A DNA stretch of 6,205 bases from Candidatus Omnitrophota bacterium (GCA_018829455.1 JAHJUB010000239.1:1-6205); one strand, 5' to 3'. Shown: positions 1-6,039, counted from the first letter of the stretch. Notes: generated by a model not told the origin, from the sequence alone. Program-made: numbers and translations.

Positions 1-1215
1 ACATGGCTTGAAATATGTGCCCATTGTGGAATGTGTGCTGATAGCTGCTACCTCTATACTGTAAACAACAAGGACCCTAAACAGGTTCCAGCTTACAAGA
101 TACAATCGACCCTAGGTGAAATGGTAAAGCGAAAAGGAGATGTTGACAATGCCTTTATGCAGATGGTTATGGACACTGCATGGTCCAAGTGCACCTGCTG
201 CAATCGATGCGGGATGTACTGTCCCCATGGTATCGACATGGGGATAATGTTTGGCTATGTTAGGGGCCTTTGTTTTTCTCAGGGCTTTGTACCCTGGGAA
301 TTGAAGATCGGTTCCGGCATGCACAGGATTTACAGGGCCCAGATGGATGTTACTACCGAAGATTGGGTGGAAACCTGTAAATGGATGGAAGAAGAACAAG
401 AAGATGACTGGCCTGTGTTGAAGATTCCCATCGACAAGGAAGGTGCTGATATAATGTACACCTGTAATGCACGGGAACCAAAACACTATCCCTATGACAT
501 AGCTGAAGCTGCAATCTTGTTCCATATTGCGGGTGAAGATTGGACTGTCCCCAGCGTTGGATGGGAGGAAACGAGTCTTGCAATGTTTGCAGGCGATTGG
601 GCAGCATGTAAGCTCCAGGTCGAGACTGTTTACGATGCTATGGAAAGGTTAAAACCCAAGAGGATGGTTGGAACTGAATGTGGCCATGCATTCAGGGCTA
701 CGGTGCTGGAAGGTCCTTACTGGGCCGGTAGGAAGGATGGAAAGCCCCCTGTCGAAAGTATTCACTATGTTGAATGGGTCGCAGAAGCTTTAAGAACAGG
801 GAAACTTAAAATAGACCCTGCCAAAAAGATAAAGGAGCCTGTTACGTACCAGGATTCATGCAATTACATAAGGAATGCAGGCCTCGGTGACATTGCAAGG
901 GAAATCATGGGCTATATTGCTGAAGATTTTAGAGAAATGACACCATGTCGTGAGCATAATTTCTGTTGCGGCGGCGGCGGAGGACTTAACGGTATCGGGC
1001 GATATCGTGAACAGCGGAACATCGGTCTTAAAATGAAGCGTGACCAGATATTAGCCACGGAAGCAAATCTTGTTGTTTCACCTTGTCACAACTGCTGGGA
1101 CGCAATTAGAGATATGGAAGAAATATACAATATAGACATTAAATGGTCTTTTTTGAAACCTCTTCTCATCAGCATGGTGGAAGTACCTGAACATCTAAAG
1201 GCAAAAGATGAATAA
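1..1215 (+). CDS. (Fe-S)-binding CCG-domain protein, HdrD/DsrK/TmcB-like (5' end missing)
   Basis: The reading frame is open from base 1, so the start lies upstream; the ATG at 31 falls inside the first cluster motif and cannot be the true start. Counting codons from base 1, there are two [4Fe-4S] ferredoxin motifs of CxxCxxCxxxC form (C6, C9, C12, C16 and C64, C67, C70, C74). A degenerate first CCG-like region (C155 to ECGH at 226-229) follows, then a complete CCG motif: C287, C322-C323 with a glycine run, C362 and C365. In HdrB/HdrD-type proteins the CCG motif binds the special active-site cluster that handles disulfide or thiol chemistry. No membrane segment is visible, so it is probably a cytoplasmic subunit docked on a membrane partner encoded elsewhere. 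The 404 visible residues plus a missing N-terminus suit TmcB better than the longer DsrK, but I cannot separate them firmly. The gene overlaps the next by 8 nt. Confidence 0.88.
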   Translation, partial: TWLEICAHCGMCADSCYLYTVNNKDPKQVPAYKIQSTLGEMVKRKGDVDNAFMQMVMDTAWSKCTCCNRCGMYCPHGIDMGIMFGYVRGLCFSQGFVPWELKIGSGMHRIYRAQMDVTTEDWVETCKWMEEEQEDDWPVLKIPIDKEGADIMYTCNAREPKHYPYDIAEAAILFHIAGEDWTVPSVGWEETSLAMFAGDWAACKLQVETVYDAMERLKPKRMVGTECGHAFRATVLEGPYWAGRKDGKPPVESIHYVEWVAEALRTGKLKIDPAKKIKEPVTYQDSCNYIRNAGLGDIAREIMGYIAEDFREMTPCREHNFCCGGGGGLNGIGRYREQRNIGLKMKRDQILATEANLVVSPCHNCWDAIRDMEEIYNIDIKWSFLKPLLISMVEVPEHLKAKDE

Positions 1216-1744
1216 TATCACTCTGATGCGAGACGGTTCAATTGTTCAAAACGGGGAAACCGTAGAATCGGTCCTACTGATGTTCCTGGGCTTCAAGGTG
1301 GATCTTGAAAAAGGATACACTTTAAGAAGTTGGTTTCAGATGCTTGGAAAGTATTCATTGCTTGCAAGTTTGAATGCCTTTCTCCCAACATCTATTGAAC
1401 AATACCTGGCATGCCCTGCGAACGGATGTTGCTTTGATGGCTTCGATCACCTTGAGTTCAATAAAACAGTTGAAATGATTGGCTTTCCAGGAAACCCGCG
1501 TTTAGAAATTTACAACTCTTTTCATGGGATCAAAAGCCATAAAACGTTTGCACTAAAATCCGTCCGAATGGAAAATATCCTAGACATGTCGGTTCGACTT
1601 GGAAAGTTAAAGCACGTGGTTTTTGGAGACAAGGTGGATATTTTCGAATTTGATACTGTATTCAGCCTGTTTGAATTTATTGATGGGATTGCTTGGGAAC
1701 TGAGTTTTCATGGTAGTCCCAAGCAGTGTGAAATAGGGAGGTGA
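1208..1744 (+). CDS. Hypothetical protein, 178 aa, coupled to the Fe-S protein and the USP
   Basis: I do not recognise a family. The start ATG at 1208 lies inside the end of the upstream gene (8-nt overlap), with AAGG at 1198-1201 as ribosome binding site, which suggests translational coupling. The protein has no signal peptide and no convincing membrane helix; hydrophobic stretches near residues 21-30 and 50-60 are short and look like core helices or strands. A small cysteine cluster (C69, C74, C75) and C174 could bind metal or be redox active, but this is only a possibility. The C-terminal half is rich in Phe and acidic residues (about 140-167). The stop codon sits inside the Shine-Dalgarno of the USP gene. 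By position it could be an adaptor between the redox protein and the signalling genes. The coding call is firm; the function is unknown. Confidence 0.85.
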   Translation: MNNITLMRDGSIVQNGETVESVLLMFLGFKVDLEKGYTLRSWFQMLGKYSLLASLNAFLPTSIEQYLACPANGCCFDGFDHLEFNKTVEMIGFPGNPRLEIYNSFHGIKSHKTFALKSVRMENILDMSVRLGKLKHVVFGDKVDIFEFDTVFSLFEFIDGIAWELSFHGSPKQCEIGR

Positions 1745-1745
1745 T
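1736..1745 (+). promoter_or_regulatory. Strong Shine-Dalgarno of the USP gene with embedded upstream stop codon
   Basis: GGGAGGTGAT contains nine bases (1737-1745) that match the consensus anti-16S complement GGAGGTGAT exactly. The GGAGG core ends six bases before the ATG at 1748. The TGA stop of the 178-aa gene (1742-1744) is part of this site, so ribosomes finishing the upstream gene stop on the USP ribosome binding site. This predicts strong translation and reinitiation. Confidence 0.85.
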
Positions 1746-1747
1746 AT

Positions 1748-2674
1748 ATGTTTGAAAAAATTTTGTTTGCCACGACAGCTTCACCCACCTGTGATGATGC
1801 GGCGAAAGTGGCTTTTAATCTGTCATTGAAGTACGAATCGGAGAAGTTATACGTATTTCATGCCCTTGGAGTTCCCACACGCGGTTTCAGTCCCTTTGTA
1901 AAGGACGTCAGGACCGGTGAAACGGAACAAGGTGATCCGGATTATATTCAGTGGGTAAAGGAGGAGATGAAGAATACCTATGCCAAGCTAATAGATACCG
2001 TTGAAAACTGTGAGCTTGAAACCACGGTCGGTGTACCCCATACGGAAATTCTGAGGATGGCGCGTAAAAAAGACGTGGAACTCATTGTGATGGGCGCCCA
2101 CACTAGGCAGGAAGATATAGGGGCGACGCGCTACAGGAGTGTTGCGGGGATGACAATGCAGAAGGTTGCAAAGGCAGCACGTTGTCCTGTTCTAATAATA
2201 AGCAGGCCATGTACCACATGCTTTAAGTTATTTTCCCATATCATATTCGGAACCGATTTCTCCAAGGCGTCAGACTCGGCCTTTCTGTTTGCATATAAGG
2301 CTGCCAAAGATGTAGGGGCCAGACTTTACCTCTTCCACTCTTGCGATATCAGTTCCCTTCAGGCGGGTAAGGTACCGGGACAAGCAGAGATAGAAGAAAA
2401 GATAAAAGAGGCCAGGCGAAAAATGGAACAGAAGTATGTATCTAAAATGGGCGACTTCGACAATTATGAAATAGAGATATGGGAAGGAATACCATATGTT
2501 GAAATCTTGAAGTTCGCACGGGAAAAGCAAGCTGATCTCATTGTCATGGCTCACCACACCAGGGAAATCGATCCGGATGAAGCGGAACTCGGGAGCACAG
2601 TGGAACAGGTCGTTTTGCGTTCAGCATGTCCGGTTGCAAGCGTGAATCATCCTGACAAAGTGGCCAGTCCTTAA
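1748..2674 (+). CDS. Universal stress protein with two tandem USP domains
   Basis: This 308-residue cytoplasmic protein has two USP (UspA-like, Rossmann-type) domains, about residues 1-153 and 162-300. Each begins with the usual strand and acidic turn (KILFATTAS, HIIFGTDFS) and ends with the typical helix plus C-P-V strand (RCPVLII, ACPVASV). The nucleotide-binding pattern of ATP-type USPs, G-x2-G-x9-G-S/T, is not intact. Domain 1 keeps G116 but has R130-S131 where GS is expected; domain 2 keeps G282-S283 but has A-H-H in place of the first glycine. One composite site or loss of ATP binding are both possible. The linker carries a CxxC pair (C155, C158). Tandem USPs often accompany energy-metabolism genes in anaerobes, where their role is poorly known. 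A very strong ribosome binding site precedes it, and the stop lies 45 nt before the next gene. Confidence 0.93.
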   Translation: MFEKILFATTASPTCDDAAKVAFNLSLKYESEKLYVFHALGVPTRGFSPFVKDVRTGETEQGDPDYIQWVKEEMKNTYAKLIDTVENCELETTVGVPHTEILRMARKKDVELIVMGAHTRQEDIGATRYRSVAGMTMQKVAKAARCPVLIISRPCTTCFKLFSHIIFGTDFSKASDSAFLFAYKAAKDVGARLYLFHSCDISSLQAGKVPGQAEIEEKIKEARRKMEQKYVSKMGDFDNYEIEIWEGIPYVEILKFAREKQADLIVMAHHTREIDPDEAELGSTVEQVVLRSACPVASVNHPDKVASP

Positions 2675-2708
2675 ATAAATAGCCTCAAGAATTGCAAGTA
2701 ACTGCCAT

Positions 2709-2712
2709 GGAG
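2709..2712 (+). promoter_or_regulatory. Ribosome binding site supporting a GTG start
   Basis: GGAG lies seven bases before the GTG at 2720. The nearby ATG at 2707 is in another frame, so this site supports GTG 2720 as the start of the first receiver gene. Confidence 0.65.
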
Positions 2713-2719
2713 CCCTCAA

Positions 2720-3124
2720 GTGAAAGAGAAGAAGATTCTGGTAGTAGATGATGATTTGCATATGAGAATCTTCATATCCATCGTGCTTGAGACAAGCGGA
2801 TACAAGGCTATAGTTACTAAGGATGGAAAAGAGGGCATCCGGGAGGCAAAGGAGGCCGCTCCTGCTCTTATCATCCTTGATCTGATGATGCCAAGGGAAG
2901 GTGGAGTTCTGATGTATCGGCAGCTAAAGGTAGACAAGAATCTGAAAGATATCCCGGTTATTATACTTTCGGGTGTCGAGAGCAGGGCATTCTCCCATTC
3001 CTTGAAGATGTTGAATATGGGACAGGATGACCCCATACCCGAACCAGAAGCTTACATGGAAAAGCCTCCCAAGGCCGAAGAATTGGTCAATATAATCGAA
3101 ACACTCCTTAAAGATACAAATTGA
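2720..3124 (+). CDS. Stand-alone response-regulator receiver with an extended beta4-beta5 segment
   Basis: This 134-residue protein is a CheY-like receiver and nothing else: there is no DNA-binding or enzymatic output domain. The acidic pocket is D10-D11-D12, the phosphoacceptor D54 (in LDLMMP), the switch residue S84 and the conserved lysine K115 (in EKPP). Starts with GTG, supported by GGAG at 2709-2712; translation begins directly at the first strand. The S84 to K115 distance is 31 residues against 22 in CheY, so about nine extra residues (MGQDDPIPEPE region, acidic and proline-rich) sit around alpha4-beta5, the usual output face. It probably relays phosphate or binds a partner protein. 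It lies between the USP and a second receiver, and its stop codon is inside a hairpin (3118-3149). Confidence 0.92.
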   Translation: MKEKKILVVDDDLHMRIFISIVLETSGYKAIVTKDGKEGIREAKEAAPALIILDLMMPREGGVLMYRQLKVDKNLKDIPVIILSGVESRAFSHSLKMLNMGQDDPIPEPEAYMEKPPKAEELVNIIETLLKDTN

Positions 3125-3149
3125 TGAATGCAAGGCATTGCATCAATTT
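3118..3149 (+). terminator. Hairpin across the stop codon of the first receiver (weak terminator or mRNA-processing element)
   Basis: The arms 3118-3131 and 3135-3149 pair over 14 bp with one bulged G (3140) and a 3-nt loop (AAG), and contain the TGA stop (3122-3124). The run of T after the stem (3147-3150) is short and mostly inside the stem, and the stem is AT-rich, so a full intrinsic terminator is doubtful. It could attenuate transcription or shield the upstream mRNA end and so set different levels for the genes on either side. Confidence 0.5.
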
Positions 3150-3181
3150 TGATAAACATGCATATCATCCCAAAGCTGAAA

Positions 3182-3189
3182 GAGAGGTG
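3182..3189 (+). promoter_or_regulatory. Ribosome binding site deciding the start of the second receiver
   Basis: GAGAGGTG lies just upstream of the ATG at 3194, with six bases between the GAGAGG core and the start codon. The in-frame ATG at 3128 has no such site and falls in the loop-side arm of the hairpin, so 3194 is preferred. Confidence 0.75.
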
Positions 3190-3193
3190 TGTT

Positions 3194-3562
3194 ATGGCAA
3201 AAAAAATTCTGGTCATGGACGATGACCCTACTACCGTTGATTACCTTGTAGACCTGTTTAATGATAATGGGTATGAGACATGTTTCGCATATAACGCTGC
3301 GGAAGGGTTTGAAGCATTGAAGAATGAGAAGCCGGACTTGATAACGTTAGATCTTGATATGCCCAAAGTAGCGGGGCCATTGTTTTACATTAGGTATACA
3401 AAAATCCAGGAATTCAAGGATATCCCGGTAATTGTTATCAGTGGATTGCATGTGCCCCACCGTTCCATAAAAAAGGTCGTGGCAGCGCTTGAAAAACCGA
3501 TTGATCGGGAAGAACTTTTGGCGATAGTAAGGAATACCATAGGTGAGGGATCGTCAGATTAA
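3194..3562 (+). CDS. Stand-alone response-regulator receiver with a shortened alpha4 region
   Basis: This 122-residue single-domain CheY/DivK-like receiver has its acidic pocket at D9-D10-D11, phosphoacceptor D53 (in LDLDMP), switch residue S83 and lysine K101 (in LEKP). An ATG 22 codons upstream (3128) gives an unlikely N-terminal tail without homology; the ATG at 3194 has a good ribosome binding site and puts the first strand (KKILVMDDD) at the N-terminus, as in the neighbouring receivers. The S83 to K101 spacing is only 18 residues (22 in CheY), so helix alpha4 or its loop is trimmed, opposite to the enlarged first receiver. There is no output domain. It probably takes part in a phosphorelay with the downstream kinase, as a phosphate shuttle or protein-binding switch. 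A gap of 83 nt separates it from the kinase gene. Confidence 0.92.
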   Translation: MAKKILVMDDDPTTVDYLVDLFNDNGYETCFAYNAAEGFEALKNEKPDLITLDLDMPKVAGPLFYIRYTKIQEFKDIPVIVISGLHVPHRSIKKVVAALEKPIDREELLAIVRNTIGEGSSD

Positions 3563-3645
3563 AAACACAAAATAAAATTCCTGATCGTCATTTTTAGATT
3601 GCCTTAGTTCTTATTGCGAGACATTTCATTACAAGACAGACAATT

Positions 3646-5610
3646 ATGGACAAGAAGATATTGTTGGTGGATGATGAAGAAGATATCCGCGATGTTCTGG
3701 ATATATCGCTATCTGACCTCGGTTATAAAGTGTTTACGGCAAAAAATGGTGAAGAAGCCTTCCAGATTTTCAGAAATGTTAACCCTCCTATAGTCCTCAC
3801 CGATATACGAATGCCCATCATGGACGGTATAGAACTCCTCCAGAAGATTAAAAAGGAAAACACTGACACAGAAGTGATTATGTTTACCGGCCACGGTGAT
3901 ATGGACCTTGCCATAAAGAGTCTCAAGTATGAAGCAACCGATTTTATTACTAAGCCCATAAATGACGAAATCCTGGGATTTGCTTTAGAGAGAGCGCATG
4001 AAAGAATTTCCATGAGGCAGAGAATAAGGGAGTATACTGAAAATCTCGAAGAGATGGTGCGTGAAAAGTCAGCAAGGCTTGTAGAGGTCGAAAGATTGAT
4101 TGCTGTGGGACAGGTCATCGAAGGTCTATCCTCTGCAACGAGAAATATTGTAGAGGACTTTGAAGGTGGCATTACATATTTCAATGAGCTGCCCTGCCTT
4201 GTCTCTATACACAACCGTGACCTTAAGGTTGTTGCCACTAATCAGCTTTACAAAGAGAGACTGGGAGACAAGATAGGGTGTAATAGTTGGGATGCATATA
4301 AGGAAGGGGCAGGGCGAAGTGCAAAATGCCCTGTTGGTAAAACATTTCACACGGGAAAGGGTCAGCGGAGCAAGGAGACAATCCAAGACGTAAATGGCAG
4401 AGAGGTTCCTGTTATTGTGCATACCGCACCAATCAGAAGCGGGGAAAGTGATGTCGAATTGGTCCTTGAGATATCTGCTGATATTACGGAAATGAATCGT
4501 CTCCAAGAGGAACTGCGTACCACCCAGCAAAGATACCAGCAACTCTTTGATGAAGTGCCTTGCTATATTTCCGTCCAGGATGGAAAGCTCAGGCTTGTGG
4601 CTACTAACAGACAATTCAAAGAAGATTTCGGCGATGAAATAGGATCGTACTGTTACAATGTTTACAAACATAGAAATGAACCATGTCCCGACTGTCCGGT
4701 TGTAAAAACCTTCGAGAGTGGAAAATCACAGCAGTCAGAAACGGTAGTGACATCCAAAACTGGCGAGCAATACAACGTTCTCACCTGGACAGCTCCTATA
4801 CGGAAAGCTGATGGAGAGGTCACACAGGTTATGGAGATGTCTACCAACATAACCCAGATTCGAAGGCTACAGGATCATTTGTCATCATTAGGTCTTCTGA
4901 TTGGTTCCATCTCTCACGGAATAAAGGGAATAATGACAGGTTTAGACGGTGGAATGTATTGGCTCGACACAGGCATAGAAAAAGGGAACCAGGAACGGAT
5001 CGAAAAAGGTTGGGATGTTATAAAACTTATGGTCGACCGTCTCAAGAATATGGTTCTTAACTTGCTTTATTACGCAAAGGAGCGGGACCTGAATTGGGAA
5101 CGGACCGATGTTCTAAGCTTAGCCAAGGATGTGGCCTCTACTGTTGAACCGAAAATAAAAGGTTATTCTATCGAATTTATTCATGATTTCGACCGGTCTA
5201 TAGGAAAATTTGAGGTAGACACCAGCGTTGTCTCTTCAGCACTGATAAATATCCTTGAAAATGCTATGGATGCATGTATAGAAGATAAATCAAAAAAATC
5301 CCATAAGATCATCTTCAGTGTAACGCAGGATAAAGATCACATTGTTTTCGATATACATGACAATGGTATGGGCATGGATAGAGAGACAAGGGAAAACATA
5401 TTTACTCTTTTCTTCTCATCAAAAGGAAGCAAGGGAACAGGTCTTGGCCTTTTTGTCTCCAATAAGATAATCCAGGAGCACGGAGGATCAATAAGGGCGG
5501 ATTCCACTCCTGGCCAAGGATCACACTTCAATATTAGACTGCCAAAGGTCCTCCCGGATATACTCAAAAGCAAGGTCAACAAGAAGGCTCAAAGCTTAAC
5601 TATTGAATAA
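3646..5610 (+). CDS. Cytoplasmic hybrid histidine kinase: receiver, coiled coil, two Cys-bearing PAS domains, DHp, HATPase
   Basis: This 654-residue protein has no signal peptide or membrane segment, so it should sense an internal signal. The order is: receiver 1-120 (D9-D10, phosphoacceptor D53, T81, K103); coiled coil about 120-150; a degenerate H-box-like helix 151-179; PAS 1 about 176-285; PAS 2 about 295-405; DHp with H424; HATPase with N-box N539, G1 box D572-x-G574-x-G576, F-box F586-F590 and G2 box G597-T-G-L-G-L. The ATP-binding motifs are complete, so it should be an active kinase, although the residue after H424 is Gly instead of the usual Glu/Asp. PAS 2 has C306, C336 and a CPDC pair (C347, C350); PAS 1 keeps C184, C212 and C228. 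The receiver is N-terminal, so another kinase or its own DHp may regulate it. No clear Shine-Dalgarno precedes the ATG; the start is placed by homology to receiver N-termini. Confidence 0.93.
   Translation: MDKKILLVDDEEDIRDVLDISLSDLGYKVFTAKNGEEAFQIFRNVNPPIVLTDIRMPIMDGIELLQKIKKENTDTEVIMFTGHGDMDLAIKSLKYEATDFITKPINDEILGFALERAHERISMRQRIREYTENLEEMVREKSARLVEVERLIAVGQVIEGLSSATRNIVEDFEGGITYFNELPCLVSIHNRDLKVVATNQLYKERLGDKIGCNSWDAYKEGAGRSAKCPVGKTFHTGKGQRSKETIQDVNGREVPVIVHTAPIRSGESDVELVLEISADITEMNRLQEELRTTQQRYQQLFDEVPCYISVQDGKLRLVATNRQFKEDFGDEIGSYCYNVYKHRNEPCPDCPVVKTFESGKSQQSETVVTSKTGEQYNVLTWTAPIRKADGEVTQVMEMSTNITQIRRLQDHLSSLGLLIGSISHGIKGIMTGLDGGMYWLDTGIEKGNQERIEKGWDVIKLMVDRLKNMVLNLLYYAKERDLNWERTDVLSLAKDVASTVEPKIKGYSIEFIHDFDRSIGKFEVDTSVVSSALINILENAMDACIEDKSKKSHKIIFSVTQDKDHIVFDIHDNGMGMDRETRENIFTLFFSSKGSKGTGLGLFVSNKIIQEHGGSIRADSTPGQGSHFNIRLPKVLPDILKSKVNKKAQSLTIE
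3749..3999 (+). other. Receiver-domain core within the hybrid kinase
   Basis: This stretch (about residues 35-118) covers most of the receiver, including D53 in LTDIRMP, T81 and the K103-P104 pair. T81 to K103 is 22 residues, the canonical CheY spacing, unlike the two stand-alone receivers upstream. This contrast suggests that only the stand-alone receivers have altered output faces. Confidence 0.75.
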
Positions 5611-5756
5611 CGAATTTGAAATTACAAGGTAGACTTTATTCTTAGAGCCCTTCATAAAAAATATCTTGGCGCTTTATACGGATAATTTCCAATATACTCA
5701 TAGGATTTTAAGCTGCCCTTTAGTTACCGGGGGACGCCCTTAAAATACTAAGATAA
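5611..5756. other. Non-coding spacer between convergent transcription units
   Basis: This AT-rich stretch of 146 bases follows the kinase stop and faces the end of the transposase remnant. I see no ORF of interest, no tRNA and no strong GC-rich hairpin with a T-run that would be a clear terminator for the kinase. The only notable structure is the small palindrome at 5726-5742. Counting the decayed transposase as non-functional, no intact gene lies between 5611 and 6039. Confidence 0.6.
5715..5742. repeat. REP-like palindrome with flanking GCCCTT repeats, likely the end of a RAYT element
   Basis: A short stem GGG (5731-5733), loop ACG, CCC (5737-5739) can extend by two G-T pairs. GCCCTT occurs just before it (5715-5720) and again in it (5736-5741). 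On the - strand it reads TTAAGGGCGTCCCCCGGTAA just after the transposase stop. A GGG-x-CGTCCCC-type sequence beside a RAYT gene fits, from general knowledge, the terminal REP-like element such transposases act on. It is one copy only, so the call rests on position and shape. Confidence 0.4.
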
Positions 5757-6029
5757 TCAGTCAATCAGTTGATACATATTCTCTCGTGCAATAGCCGCTC
5801 CCCTTTCCACAGCATACCCTACGCCTGGAACACTGCTTCCCAGATGCCTGGCCAGATCCTTGAGAGACATACCCAGTTCCCGGACAGCCTAAAAACAAAG
5901 AAGACTTCTGGCTTTGACCTTTTTTTGCTGCTTGCTTTTTACATAAATCTCATCCGGGACCATTTCGTATATTTCAGCAACTCGCCCAGTAATCCGATTC
6001 AGGTCATAGCCTCGACGTATTAATTCATA
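5757..6029 (-). pseudogene. C-terminal remnant of a REP-associated (RAYT, IS200-like Y1) transposase
   Basis: Read on the - strand, 91 codons from 6029 to the TGA at 5757-5759 give YELIRRGYDL at the start, a basic linker (KSKQQKKVKARS), LLCF, a TAG stop (5889-5891), then AVRELGMSLKDLARHLG and SVPGVGYAVERGAAIARE. This is the characteristic tail of RAYT transposases in this phylum, including the DnaA-like helix-turn-helix segment; the family has Trp where the TAG now stands (LLCFWAVRELG). The N-terminal catalytic domain with the HUH and Tyr motifs is absent, and a TAA precedes the fragment in frame (6030-6032). It is therefore truncated and carries a nonsense mutation. The fragment ends 10 nt from the stop of the XdhC-like gene, so the element probably lost its front when the two were joined. 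The family call is from memory of the motif and is fairly firm. Confidence 0.8.
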
Positions 6030-6039
6030 TTAGCTTCCG

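Noticed and set aside
112..607. Minus-strand ORFs opposite the Fe-S protein gene
   Set aside because: Their translations have no domain-like features and mirror a strongly supported gene.
968..984. GGC-rich run as a simple repeat
   Set aside because: It encodes the glycine run of the CCG motif next to C322-C323 and is explained by the protein.
3128..3193. N-terminal extension of the second receiver from the ATG at 3128
   Set aside because: It has no ribosome binding site, sits in the hairpin, and adds a tail absent from receivers; ATG 3194 has a good site.
3549..3590. Direct repeat GATCGTCA (3549-3556 and 3583-3590) before the kinase gene
   Set aside because: It is eight bases, one copy lies in coding sequence, and there is no further symmetry; chance is likely.
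3563..3645. Separate promoter for the kinase gene in the 83-nt gap
   Set aside because: Only a poor -35-like TTGCCT with no good -10 at the right spacing was seen, so I cannot support a promoter.
4126..4671. Long minus-strand ORF opposite the PAS region
   Set aside because: It is a shadow of the kinase; the + frame has continuous PAS-domain similarity here.
5889..5891. Amber codon read through as pyrrolysine or by suppression
   Set aside because: The codon stands at a Trp position and the protein also lacks its catalytic half, so ordinary decay explains it.
5769..6023. 84-codon + strand ORF in the right-hand region
   Set aside because: It has no recognisable domain and lies antisense to the transposase remnant, whose translation is clearly family-like.
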